Shown: piece by piece, positions 46,164 to 54,335 of the stretch
How the letters are laid out: each line of letters opens with the position of its first letter
Numbering within the stretch: the stretch's first letter is position 1
Assembly: GCF_023282985.1 (NCBI RefSeq)
Contig: NZ_JAGQDC010000002.1
Span: 248,001 to 312,000, forward strand
Source of the DNA: Serratia silvae
Lineage (GTDB): Bacteria; Pseudomonadota; Gammaproteobacteria; Enterobacterales; Enterobacteriaceae
Length of the DNA stretch: 64,000 bases
Reading direction: 5' to 3'
Program-made: the position numbers and the translations under genes
The notes under the pieces: generated by a model
Databases searched by the model: none
Told to the model about the DNA's origin: nothing
The model's input: only the letters and a program-made list of their open reading frames with translations

Positions 46164-47570
46164 ATGAAAATACCCTTCAGGTTGCTCGCTGTAACCGTGT
46201 TGTTTATTGGGTTTAGCCACTCTTTAGCTGTATATGCCACCGATAAGGCGTTGGTTGAGCGTGGGAGATATATTGCGATTGCCGCTGATTGCGGTGCCTG
46301 CCATCGCCAGGCTCTCGATAATGGCGTTCCCTTTGCTGGGGGATACGCGATTGAGTCACCGATGGGGCGTATCATCGCCAGTAATATTACCCCCTCGAAA
46401 CAGTACGGTATCGGTAATTATAGCGAACAGCAGTTTGCGCATGCTGTGCGTGAGGGGGGCGCCGCTGATGGCAAGAATCTCTACCCGGCTATGCCATACA
46501 CCTCATACCGTGATATGACTACGGCGGATGTACAGGCGCTTTATGTCTACTTTATGCAGGGTGTTGAACCCGCAGAAATTCCCCCTTCAGCACGTACCGA
46601 TCTGAGTTTCCCGTTTAATATCCGGCAGATGATGTGGGGCTGGAATCTGTTGTATCTCAGCGGCGCTTCCGTGGATAAGGCAGTGGCGCTTCCTGGTTCA
46701 TTGGAGCGTGGTAAGTATTTGGTTGAGGTGTTGGCGCATTGCAGCGCCTGCCATACCCCACGCAATATCATGATGGCAGAGCAGCGCAGTCTTAACCTTG
46801 CCGGTAGCCCGCTTGGTGGGTGGTACGCCCCTAATATTACCCCTGATAAGAGCGGCATTGGCGATTGGAGCCAGCAGGATCTGGTCACCTATTTGAAAAC
46901 TGGTCATCTGGCTGGTAAGGCACAGGCGGCAGGTGCGATGGCGGAAGCCGTTGAAAACAGCTTCAGCTTGATGACGAATGAGGATTTAAATGCGATGGCT
47001 GCCTGGGTTAAGCAGGTGCCAGCCATTCCTACGGCGGTAGCCAACATTGGGCTTCAATCGCCACGGGGTGGGGTTGATATCAATAGCGTTCTCACCGGGC
47101 AGGGAACCCTGACAGACAGCTCAACAACGGACGGGGCTAAACTTTATGAAAATGCGTGCGCTAGTTGCCATGGCCATGACGGTCAGGGAACCGACGATAG
47201 CTTTTATCCCGCATTAACTCGCAACCGTGCGGTTTCCGCATTCGGTCCGCAGAATTTGGTGATGGTCATCGTGGAAGGTATCCAACGTAAAACCAGTCAT
47301 ACCGATATCAGCATGCCCGCGTTTGCTGAACAGTTAAACAACGCGCAAATTGCCTCAGTCAGTAACTATGTCCGCAGTCGTTTTGCCGGTATTGACGACA
47401 AAGTGACTGCGCAGGATGTACAGACCCTTCGTGATGGTGGGGAGCCTCCGTTTATAATGCGATACATAAACTGGCTAATGACCGTAGGGATATTGGTGAT
47501 GGTATGTGTGTTGGGCGGCTTTTGGTATTGGCGAAAAATAAGGCGTTCAGGCAGACAGCAAATTCGCTGA
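46164..47570 (+). CDS. Tri-haem cytochrome c subunit of the dehydrogenase
   Basis: 468-residue membrane-anchored cytochrome with a signal peptide (about 1-26), three haem sites (CGACH near 43, CSACH near 193, CASCH near 332) and a C-terminal membrane helix (LMTVGILVMVCVLGGFWYW). It carries electrons from the flavoprotein to the quinone pool, as in gluconate, alcohol or sorbitol dehydrogenases. I use the ATG at 46164 (MKIPFRLL); a TTG two codons upstream overlaps the large-subunit stop. Confidence 0.88.
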   Translation: MKIPFRLLAVTVLFIGFSHSLAVYATDKALVERGRYIAIAADCGACHRQALDNGVPFAGGYAIESPMGRIIASNITPSKQYGIGNYSEQQFAHAVREGGAADGKNLYPAMPYTSYRDMTTADVQALYVYFMQGVEPAEIPPSARTDLSFPFNIRQMMWGWNLLYLSGASVDKAVALPGSLERGKYLVEVLAHCSACHTPRNIMMAEQRSLNLAGSPLGGWYAPNITPDKSGIGDWSQQDLVTYLKTGHLAGKAQAAGAMAEAVENSFSLMTNEDLNAMAAWVKQVPAIPTAVANIGLQSPRGGVDINSVLTGQGTLTDSSTTDGAKLYENACASCHGHDGQGTDDSFYPALTRNRAVSAFGPQNLVMVIVEGIQRKTSHTDISMPAFAEQLNNAQIASVSNYVRSRFAGIDDKVTAQDVQTLRDGGEPPFIMRYINWLMTVGILVMVCVLGGFWYWRKIRRSGRQQIR

Positions 47571-47582
47571 CTCTATCAGTGT

Positions 47583-47608
47583 CCCCTCCTTCCAAAAGGA
47601 AGGAGGGG
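47583..47608. terminator. Perfect hairpin between the cytochrome and ydhR genes
   Basis: CCCCTCCTTCC-AAAA-GGAAGGAGGGG, an 11 bp perfect stem with an A4 loop between convergent genes. No T run follows on either strand, so it may stop RNA decay or transcription only with help. Confidence 0.5.
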
Positions 47609-47626
47609 AACGGATGTAGCGCAAAG

Positions 47627-47935
47627 TTAATCACAGCGCCCATGGTTGACTTTGGTCAGGGGAAGGTTGATGTCGAATATTTTCAGATGGATATTTTTAG
47701 CCCCCATCGCTTCAGCCCTTTTGACATGGTGTTCGGCATATTTTTCGGCAAACGCTCGGCTTTCGAAAAAGTATATCCCGCCCGCCTCGCCGGTCTGCTC
47801 ATTCTCAGTCCATATCTTGGAGATGAAACCCGGCTCTTGATTGATGCTTTCGGCCAGCGAGAGCGCATTTTTGGACAGGGTTGCGCCAAGCTGGTCGGCA
47901 GGGAAACTAAAATCAATCTGTAAAATGACACTCAT
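47627..47935 (-). CDS. ydhR: YdhR-family putative monooxygenase
   Basis: 102-residue ferredoxin-like dimeric alpha-beta barrel protein, similar in length to E. coli YdhR (101). Shared stretches are LAESINQEPGFISKIWTE and EAGGIYFFES. YdhR proteins are thought to be monooxygenases or small-molecule-binding proteins acting on aromatic compounds; the real substrate is unknown. I chose the ATG at 47935 (MSVILQIDF); the open frame reaches 48109 but its extra residues are not in the family. Confidence 0.88.
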   Translation of the reverse strand: MSVILQIDFSFPADQLGATLSKNALSLAESINQEPGFISKIWTENEQTGEAGGIYFFESRAFAEKYAEHHVKRAEAMGAKNIHLKIFDINLPLTKVNHGRCD

Positions 47936-48257
47936 GTCGTGTTCCTTTTCGTGACGGGTGGTTTTAGAGGAAACAGGGTTATTCCGTAGTACTTTCTGCA
48001 ATGGGGGGGAACTGAGCATTGAGACGGTTAAGCAATGTCTCGGAGTCCACGTAACCTGTAGAGAGCAGGGGTATCTCCCCATGGCACTCCCATTTGTTGG
48101 TAAAAACATAATTGAACCGGCATTACCAACATTTTTACCAGCAAAAGGGTATGGCTTCGAGTGGTTTTTAGTGAACGAGGGTGAACTTGAAGAAGAGGGT
48201 AACCATATAATAGAAATGCAGAAAGCAGACGTCGGTTAACGTCTGCTTCCTTTAAAA
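47936..48257. other. Intergenic region between ydhR and tRNA-Asn
   Basis: About 320 bp with no gene I can support. A 93-residue frame on the plus strand (47958-48239) runs through the tRNA terminator and has no recognisable domain, so it is not annotated. An inverted repeat TGGTAAAAA...TTTTTACCA lies inside. The 3' side of a tRNA gene is a common integration point, but no copy of the tRNA end was found here. Confidence 0.5.
48219..48251 (-). terminator. Intrinsic terminator of tRNA-Asn
   Basis: On the minus strand, the stem AAGCAGACGT-TAACCG-ACGTCTGCTT followed by TCTG starts a few bases beyond the tRNA 3' end. Confidence 0.75.
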
Positions 48258-48333
48258 TGGCTCCTCTGACTGGACTCGAACCAGTGACATACGGATTAAC
48301 AGTCCGCCGTTCTACCGACTGAACTACAGAGGA
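48258..48333 (-). tRNA. tRNA-Asn (anticodon GTT)
   Basis: 76-nt tRNA on the minus strand beginning TCCTCTGTAGTTCAGTCGGT and ending TCAGAGGAGCCA, with genomically encoded CCA. The anticodon loop is CTGTTAATC (anticodon GTT), the T arm GGTTCGAGTCC, and the 7-bp acceptor stem TCCTCTG/CAGAGGA is intact. Confidence 0.97.
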
Positions 48334-48351
48334 ATCGTGTGAACGAGGCGA

Positions 48352-48380
48352 ATAATAGCGAGGCGTATTAGGTTTGTCAA
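48352..48380 (-). promoter_or_regulatory. Consensus sigma-70 promoter of tRNA-Asn
   Basis: Reading the minus strand: TTGACA, 17 bp spacer, TATTAT, placed about 20 bp upstream of the tRNA 5' end. This is close to ideal and fits strong tRNA transcription. Confidence 0.85.
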
Positions 48381-48998
48381 AGTACTAAAGTGAGGGAAAA
48401 GTGCGTTTGCTGCCAGATTGAGCATATTGGCTCGTTTTTCGGCACTTTGCTATGGCTAACAACGTGAAAAAACGCTGATCCATAGGGATGACAAAGATTA
48501 ACGGGTTCAACATACAGCGAAATGGGCGCAGTATGCAGCCCCACAAAGTGAGTTGGTTGTCCATTTCCCCATTCCCCTGTAATGAAAAAATATTAAGTAG
48601 TACTGCCATAAATCGATCCCACTAAAATCCTACTCACCGAATATAAATTAATCAGGAAGGGTCTTAACGCCATCTGGACAGGGCTATTAGTGAAAACCAA
48701 AAATATCTGCTTATTTTTTTACCAAACTGTGATCGAGATTGTTTTTTTTATTTTTCAGCTGCTTGGTGATTTGTTTTTAAAAAAGTTGATGTAAATCAAA
48801 ATGGTAGGCAGGTGTGGCTGGCGATAAGTGATTTTTTTTAAGATTCTTCTATGTTACTCTGGCGGACATTCTATGTGGATAGCAGTAATGGGGCCCTCGC
48901 AGATCTTGTCAATGCTTGCTTTATTACTCTATGCTACGCCAAGCCTTTTTTGTAGCGGTAAACCACGCCGTTCCTTTGTTTCCCGGAGTTTTTTAGTA
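48381..48998. other. Gene-poor 618 bp region with FNR-type site and repeat
   Basis: No convincing gene in this AT-rich stretch. It contains a diverged copy of the GCATGC-type palindrome (48520-48543, AATGGGCGCAGTATGCAGCC) and an FNR-like site at 48786-48799. The frame at 48385-48609 (minus) is unsupported. The frame from 48828 on the plus strand joins the lipoprotein gene but its N-terminal part is not lipoprotein-like. Confidence 0.5.
48786..48799. promoter_or_regulatory. Candidate FNR box
   Basis: TTGATGTAAATCAA, a perfect match to TTGAT-N4-ATCAA. An activated promoter would begin near 48834, leaving a leader of about 165 nt to the lipoprotein gene, or it could drive an unrecognised small RNA. 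Confidence 0.5.
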
Positions 48999-49415
48999 AT
49001 GAAAAAAACAATCGCCATTGCCACATTGTGTGTGTTGCTGGCAGGGTGTCAGACTGCGAAAACCAAACCAGCAACCGCCGCAGGTGTCCCTGCGCCAGCA
49101 CCCGTCACGCCGAGCGCTACCGTTACGCAGCCAGCTCAGCCGATGGCTTCTGTCGGTACCGATGACATCATGTATCCCTGCATGAAAGAGCTGAATGCTC
49201 TGCAACAGGTTAATCCGGGGTTATATCAGACCCGCAGCGTAGAATTGAACGATATCGTGACGCAGGCCAAGCTTTATATGCGCATTCGTGACAACGTCAG
49301 CACCGACATCCATCAAATCATGGATGCCGCCTATCAGTTCCGCATTGCCAAAACCTGTAACCGTATCAGCACCGATCTGACCAATGCCTTGATCGAGCGT
49401 GTGGCTGGCGCCTAA
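48999..49415 (+). CDS. Small lipoprotein of unknown function
   Basis: 138 residues with a type II signal peptide MKKTIAIATLCVLLAGC (Cys17 lipidated), a Pro/Ala/Thr-rich linker (about residues 25-50) and a C-terminal helical domain with two conserved-looking cysteines (MYPCMKELN and IAKTCNRIS). There is no aspartate right after the lipidated Cys, so sorting to the outer membrane is expected. I do not recognise the family. I chose the ATG at 48999, after CGGAG; the long upstream frame is not part of the protein. A strong terminator follows. Confidence 0.85.
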   Translation: MKKTIAIATLCVLLAGCQTAKTKPATAAGVPAPAPVTPSATVTQPAQPMASVGTDDIMYPCMKELNALQQVNPGLYQTRSVELNDIVTQAKLYMRIRDNVSTDIHQIMDAAYQFRIAKTCNRISTDLTNALIERVAGA

Positions 49416-49465
49416 CGCGCATACCCCGTATTCAGATATTCCGGGAATACATGGTGTTGTACCAG

Positions 49466-49496
49466 AAACGCTCTCTTAGGGAGCGTTTTTGTTTTC
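49466..49496 (+). terminator. Intrinsic terminator of the lipoprotein gene
   Basis: AAACGCTC-TCTTAGG-GAGCGTTT followed by TTGTTTTC, about 50 bp after the stop. Confidence 0.85.
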
Positions 49497-50028
49497 TGCT
49501 CATCCAAAATGCCCTCCAGTTGCACCAGCAAGGTGCGCCAGCAAATTCTCCTCGTTCTTTTCTAACGCTCTTTGCCCGCTAAAACCAGTGAGCCTCCTCA
49601 TTTTTCCGGCTGAGAGCGCCAGCAAATCGACTCTATTTTTGTATGCGCCGTCACAATGGCTAGATTTTTGCTTGGATAAACGCGGGTAAATCGGTTGCGC
49701 TCTCGCGCAAATTATTTTCCCCGACTACACATAAAGTGACTGCTCCACGTCATTTACCCGTCGTCTTTCAAGCTGCAGCGTTGTTACCTGCGCTTGCTCA
49801 CCCCAGTCACTTACAAAAGTAAGCTCCTGGGGATGAGCAAGCTTGTCGTGTAGCAGTGCTGTACAGGGATGTACAAATGCCGCGAGCGCATGGACGCGCT
49901 AGAGCGGCCAACTTGAAATCCATAGGGCATACACCCGTCGTCGTCCTGCAATTGCCGCCGTTATTGGCCGCAATTTGCAACTGGCCGGGTTTACGGTCTT
50001 TCGCTAAAACAGTGCTGAGGAATGCAAA
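49497..50028. other. Intergenic region upstream of livK
   Basis: About 530 bp without a supportable gene. The right-hand part is an ERIC element carrying an extra segment (49755-49931). The 60-residue frame at 49856-50038 lies mostly in that repeat. The last 100 bp must hold the livK promoter, but I see no strong consensus. Confidence 0.5.
49755..49931. repeat. ERIC element with an inserted segment
   Basis: TACCCGTCGTCTTTCAAGCT and CACCCCAGTCACTTAC, then GTAAGCTCCTGGGGATG and finally CAACTTGAAATCCATAGGGC: the same ERIC as at 9100 in reverse orientation, but about 50 bp longer. The extra DNA (about 49852-49907, with GTACAGGGATGTAC and AGCGCATGGACGCGCT) replaces the few bases found at that point in the 9100 copy. 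Confidence 0.85.
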
Positions 50029-51147
50029 ATGTCATTGAGATTGCTAAAAACCCCGCTTGCTGCTCTGCTTATTGGTTGTTTTAGTACGGCTTTTTCTGCA
50101 CATGCCGATATCGTGATTGGCGTCGCCGGGCCATTCTCCGGCCCAAATGCCACCTATGGGGATCAATACTGGCGTGGGGCCTCGCAGGCTGCCGCAGACA
50201 TCAATGCGGCCGGGGGGATTAAAGGGGAAAAAATCAAGCTGGTGCAGGGCGATGATGCTTGTGAACCTAAGCAGGCAGTCTCGGTAGCTAACCGCCTGGT
50301 CGATCAGGATCACGTCGCTGCGGTGGTCGGACACTTCTGCTCGTCTTCCACCATGCCCGCTTCAGAGGTGTATGACGAGGCCGGGATCATTGCCATCACA
50401 CCCGGTTCTACTAACCCGCAAATCACCGAACGTGGCATGAATAACATGTTCCGCATGTGCGGCCGCGACGATCAGCAAGGGGTCATCGCCGCCAACTACA
50501 TGCTGGATACCCTGAAGGCGAAAAAGATTGCCGTCATCCATGATAAGGACACCTACGGCCAGGGGCTGGCAGATGCCGCCAAGGCAGAAATGAACAAACG
50601 TGGCGTGAAGGAAGTGATGTACGAAGGGCTGTCGCGTGGTGAGAAAGATTTTAACGCCCTGGTGACCAAGATCGCCTCGGTTAATCCAGACGTGGTGTAC
50701 TTCGGCGGTTGCCATCCAGAGGCGGGGCCGCTGGTGCGCCAGATGCGTGAACAAGGGGTGAAAGCCAAATTCTTCTCCGGCGACTGTATTGTTACCGAAG
50801 AACTGGTGACGGCGGCCGGTGGGCCACAGTACACCACTGGCGTGCTGATGACCTTCGGTAACGATCCACGTCAGATCCCTGAGGGGAAAGCGGTGATTGC
50901 CAAGTTCCGCGAGAGTGGATTTGAGCCGGAAGGGTACACGCTGTACTCCTACGCATCGATCCAGGCCATTGCTGCCGCCTTCAACGCCACCGGCGGTAAA
51001 GACAGTGCCAAAGCCAGCGAATGGCTGAAATCTCACGATGTGGATACCGTGATGGGGAAAAAAGCCTGGGATAAAAAAGGTGACCTGAAGGTATCAGACT
51101 ACGTGGTCTACCAATGGGATGACAAAGGCAAATATCACCAGCTCTGA
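50029..51147 (+). CDS. livK: Branched-chain amino acid ABC transporter, periplasmic binding protein
   Basis: 372-residue periplasmic protein with a signal peptide cut near FSAHA, starting the mature chain DIVIGVAGPFSGPNATYGDQ. The bilobed Leu/Ile/Val-binding (Peripla_BP_6) fold is evident, with GDDACEPKQAVSVANRLVDQ and VAAVVGHFCSSSTMPASEVY close to E. coli LivK/LivJ. It delivers Leu, Ile or Val to LivHM. GAGGAATGCAAA precedes the ATG. A hairpin after the gene would favour livK-only transcripts, so the binding protein is made in excess. Confidence 0.96.
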   Translation: MSLRLLKTPLAALLIGCFSTAFSAHADIVIGVAGPFSGPNATYGDQYWRGASQAAADINAAGGIKGEKIKLVQGDDACEPKQAVSVANRLVDQDHVAAVVGHFCSSSTMPASEVYDEAGIIAITPGSTNPQITERGMNNMFRMCGRDDQQGVIAANYMLDTLKAKKIAVIHDKDTYGQGLADAAKAEMNKRGVKEVMYEGLSRGEKDFNALVTKIASVNPDVVYFGGCHPEAGPLVRQMREQGVKAKFFSGDCIVTEELVTAAGGPQYTTGVLMTFGNDPRQIPEGKAVIAKFRESGFEPEGYTLYSYASIQAIAAAFNATGGKDSAKASEWLKSHDVDTVMGKKAWDKKGDLKVSDYVVYQWDDKGKYHQL

Positions 51148-51157
51148 TGTAAAGATC

Positions 51158-51190
51158 AACGGATCCGTGCGTGTGGCGGATCCGTTCCTT
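51158..51190 (+). terminator. Partial terminator/hairpin between livK and livH
   Basis: Perfect 10 bp stem AACGGATCCG...CGGATCCGTT, followed by CCTTAA. The T run is poor, so it probably acts as an RNA stabiliser or attenuator inside the operon. Confidence 0.55.
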
Positions 51191-51252
51191 AACCCCCTTT
51201 GGGCCGTGTGGTGCTGAACTTGCGGCCCGCCCATCAGGTGAGATTGCTTATT

Positions 51253-52167
51253 ATGGATGTATTCTTCCTGCAACAGCTGATTAACGGCCTGACTCTTGGC
51301 GCGGTGTATGGCCTGATCGCCATCGGCTACACCATGGTGTACGGCATTATTGGCATGATCAACTTCGCCCACGGCGAGGTGTATATGATCTCTGCCTATC
51401 TGTGTGCGATTGGCCTGGCGCTGCTCTCTTTCTTTGGTCTGCACTCTTTCCCGCTGTTGATCCTGGGCACCCTGGTTTTCACCATCGTGGTCACTGGTGT
51501 TTATGGCTGGGTGATCGAACGTATTGCTTACAAACCGCTGCGTAACTCCACGCGTCTGGCTCCGCTGATTTCAGCCATCGGTATGTCTCTTATCTTGCAG
51601 AACTATGCGCAGATCAGCCAAGGGCCGCGCCAGCAGGGGATCCCCACGCTGCTGGACGGCGTTTTTCGGCTCAATTTTGATGGTGGTGTGATCCAGATTA
51701 CCTACACCAAGGTATTTATTCTGGTCGCTGCACTATTGGGCATGGCGGTGCTTACCTATGTGATCCAACGCACGCGGCTGGGGCGTATCTGCCGGGCTAC
51801 GCAACAGGATCGCAAGATGGCGTCGATACTCGGTATCAATACCGATCGGGTGATCTCGCTGGTGTTTGTGATTGGCGCGGCGATGGCCGGACTGGCGGGA
51901 GTGTTGGTCACCATGAACTACGGCACCTTCGATTTTTACGTGGGCTTTATTATCGGCGTCAAAGCCTTCACCGCAGCGGTGCTGGGGGGCATAGGCTCAT
52001 TGCCCGGCGCGATGCTCGGAGGCCTGTTGCTTGGCGTGGCAGAGGCACAGTTCGCCGGCATGGTGAACTCAGATTACAAGGATGTGTTTTCATTCGGTCT
52101 GCTGGTGGTGATCCTGATTTTCCGCCCTCAGGGCCTGCTGGGGCGGCCAATGGTCGCTAAGGTGTGA
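51253..52167 (+). CDS. livH: Branched-chain amino acid ABC permease LivH
   Basis: 304-residue inner-membrane permease with about eight membrane segments. The N-terminus FFLQQLINGLTLGAVYGLIA and GMINFAHGEVYMI are LivH signatures; the C-terminal half has GIGSLPGAMLGGLLLGVAE. E. coli LivH is 308 residues. I chose the ATG at 51253 (MDVFFLQQL); the frame from 51199 adds residues outside the family. It pairs with LivM. Confidence 0.95.
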   Translation: MDVFFLQQLINGLTLGAVYGLIAIGYTMVYGIIGMINFAHGEVYMISAYLCAIGLALLSFFGLHSFPLLILGTLVFTIVVTGVYGWVIERIAYKPLRNSTRLAPLISAIGMSLILQNYAQISQGPRQQGIPTLLDGVFRLNFDGGVIQITYTKVFILVAALLGMAVLTYVIQRTRLGRICRATQQDRKMASILGINTDRVISLVFVIGAAMAGLAGVLVTMNYGTFDFYVGFIIGVKAFTAAVLGGIGSLPGAMLGGLLLGVAEAQFAGMVNSDYKDVFSFGLLVVILIFRPQGLLGRPMVAKV

Positions 52168-52176
52168 GGGAAAACT

Positions 52177-53463
52177 ATGTCTCAATCCACAGTTCATCAA
52201 GGGCTGAGTATTAAACGCAGCCTGTTGGATGCCGTGCTCGCGGGTCTGATCGCGCTGATTGTGTTTGGCCCGATCGTCGGCATCGTGCTGGACGGCTACA
52301 GTTTCAACTTTGAGCCACGCCGCCTGGTGGTGATTGTTGCGGTAGTTATGGCGGGGCGCTTGTTACTCAGCCTGTTTTTGCAAACGCCGCTCGGGCGCAA
52401 GGTGTCAGCACGCTTTGAGGGGGGCAATGACGGTGTTTATGTTCGGCCAGTCGGAGCCAGAACGAGCCTGCGTTGGCTCCTGCCACTATTGGCGGTGTTG
52501 GCATTGCTGTTCCCGTTTATGGCGACCAAATACCTGCTGACCGTGGCGATCCTCGGCCTGATTTATGTGTTGTTAGGGCTAGGATTGAACATTGTGGTGG
52601 GGCTGGCCGGGCTGCTCGATCTGGGTTACGTGGCGTTTTATGCCATTGGTGCCTACGGCCTGGCGCTGGGCTATCAGTATTTGGGCCTGGGCTTTTGGGC
52701 GATGTTGCCGCTGGGTGCGCTAATGGCGGCGCTGGCCGGGGCATTGCTGGGGTTCCCGGTGCTGCGTATGCACGGTGACTATCTGGCGATAGTGACGCTG
52801 GGCTTTGGTGAAATCATTCGCTTGGTGCTGAATAACTGGGTGTCGTTAACCGGTGGGCCAAACGGCGTTTCGGTTCCTGCTCCGACTCTGTTCGGCCTGG
52901 AGTTCGGCCGCCGAGCCAAGGAAGGGGGAGTACCGATCCACGAGTTCCTCGGTATTACCTATAACCCCAACCTGAAGTTTATCTTTATCTACGCGGTCTT
53001 GTGCCTGGTGGTGGTGTTGGTGCTGTTCATCAAACATCGGCTGACGCGGATGCCGATAGGGAGGGCGTGGGAAGCGCTGCGGGAGGATGAAATCGCCTGC
53101 CGCTCGCTCGGGCTTAATCATGTGCTGGTCAAACTCTCGGCGTTTATGATGGGGGCTTCCACCGCAGGGATTGCTGGGGTGTTCTTTGCCACCTATCAAG
53201 GGTTCGTCAATCCAACGTCGTTTACCTTCTTTGAATCGGCGCTGATCCTGGCGATCGTGGTGCTGGGGGGAATGGGATCGACTATCGGCGTCGTGCTGGC
53301 TGCCTTTGTGCTGACGGTGGCCCCGGAACTGCTGCGCAGCTTTGCCGAATATCGAGTGTTACTGTTTGGCGTACTGATGGTGTTGATGATGATCTGGCGG
53401 CCACGCGGCCTGGTGCGTATCAGCCGTAGCAGCTTTACGCCACGCAAGGGGGTAGCACCATGA
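52177..53463 (+). CDS. livM: Branched-chain amino acid ABC permease LivM
   Basis: 428-residue permease partner of LivH. Its N-terminal extra part (about 1-100) is typical of enteric LivM, and the core has NIVVGLAGLLDLGYVAFYAI and LGGMGSTIGVVLAAFVLTVA. E. coli LivM is 425 residues. It starts 9 bp after livH and overlaps livG by 4 bp (ATGA). Confidence 0.95.
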   Translation: MSQSTVHQGLSIKRSLLDAVLAGLIALIVFGPIVGIVLDGYSFNFEPRRLVVIVAVVMAGRLLLSLFLQTPLGRKVSARFEGGNDGVYVRPVGARTSLRWLLPLLAVLALLFPFMATKYLLTVAILGLIYVLLGLGLNIVVGLAGLLDLGYVAFYAIGAYGLALGYQYLGLGFWAMLPLGALMAALAGALLGFPVLRMHGDYLAIVTLGFGEIIRLVLNNWVSLTGGPNGVSVPAPTLFGLEFGRRAKEGGVPIHEFLGITYNPNLKFIFIYAVLCLVVVLVLFIKHRLTRMPIGRAWEALREDEIACRSLGLNHVLVKLSAFMMGASTAGIAGVFFATYQGFVNPTSFTFFESALILAIVVLGGMGSTIGVVLAAFVLTVAPELLRSFAEYRVLLFGVLMVLMMIWRPRGLVRISRSSFTPRKGVAP

Positions 53464-54335
53464 GCGATGCCATTTTGCGCGTTGAACATTTGATGATGCA
53501 TTTCGGTGGCATCAAAGCGCTGAACGATGTAAATCTCGAGGTGGAGCGTGGGTCGATTACCGCGTTGATCGGCCCGAACGGCGCGGGGAAAACCACGGTG
53601 TTCAACTGCCTGACGGGTTTTTACCGTGCCAGCGGCGGGGCGATCCTGCTTAATACCCATAAACGGCCCATTGATGTGATCCGTATCCTCGGCCAGAAAT
53701 TCCGTGCAGGGGATTGGATTAACCCCGCGCAACTGGGTTCCCGCCTGTACTACAAAATGTTTGGTGGCACACATCTGGTGAACCGTGCCGGATTGGCCCG
53801 CACCTTCCAGAATATCCGCCTGTTCCGTGAGATGTCGGTGGTGGAGAACCTGCTGGTGGCGCAACACCGTTTGAGTAACCGCAACCTGATTGCTGGCGTG
53901 CTCAATACGCCTGCCTATCGCCGGGCAGAAAATGAAGCGCTGGATCGGGCATTTTACTGGCTGGAGGTGGTCGAGTTGGTGGACTGTGCTAACCGACTGG
54001 CGGGGGAGATGTCTTATGGTCAGCAGCGGCGGCTGGAGATCGCCCGCGCGATGTGCACCACCCCGGAAATGATCTGCCTGGACGAACCCGCCGCCGGGCT
54101 GAACCCGGTCGAAACCGCAACCCTGAGCCGGATCATCCGCTTTCTGCGCCAGCATCATGATATTACGGTGCTGCTGATCGAACATGATATGGGAATGGTG
54201 ATGGAGATTTCCGACCGGGTGATCGTGCTGGATCACGGTAATGTGATCGCCGAGGGAACGCCGCAGGAGATCCAACACAATGACAGCGTGATCGCCGCTT
54301 ATCTGGGCGCAGACGAAGAGGAGCTGGCGGGATGA
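53460..54335 (+). CDS. livG: Branched-chain amino acid ABC ATPase LivG
   Basis: 291-residue ABC ATPase. Walker A is GPNGAGKTT (about residue 38), signature SYGQQRRLEIARAM, Walker B MICLDEPAAGLNP. The long insert between them and the LLIEHDMGMVMEISDRVIVL segment are typical of LivG. It overlaps livM before and livF after by 4 bp each. Confidence 0.96.
   Translation: MSDAILRVEHLMMHFGGIKALNDVNLEVERGSITALIGPNGAGKTTVFNCLTGFYRASGGAILLNTHKRPIDVIRILGQKFRAGDWINPAQLGSRLYYKMFGGTHLVNRAGLARTFQNIRLFREMSVVENLLVAQHRLSNRNLIAGVLNTPAYRRAENEALDRAFYWLEVVELVDCANRLAGEMSYGQQRRLEIARAMCTTPEMICLDEPAAGLNPVETATLSRIIRFLRQHHDITVLLIEHDMGMVMEISDRVIVLDHGNVIAEGTPQEIQHNDSVIAAYLGADEEELAG

Noticed and set aside
47958..48239. 93-residue frame between ydhR and tRNA-Asn
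   Set aside because: Its end is formed by the tRNA terminator hairpin, there is no ribosome site, and no domain is visible.
47936..48333. Possible genomic island integrated at tRNA-Asn
   Set aside because: tRNA-Asn is a known integration site in enterobacteria, but no integrase and no repeat of the tRNA 3' end were found nearby.
48385..48609. 74-residue minus-strand frame upstream of tRNA-Asn
   Set aside because: It crosses a diverged palindromic repeat, starts without a ribosome site and resembles nothing known to me.
49856..50038. 60-residue frame upstream of livK
   Set aside because: Most of it is the ERIC element and its insert.
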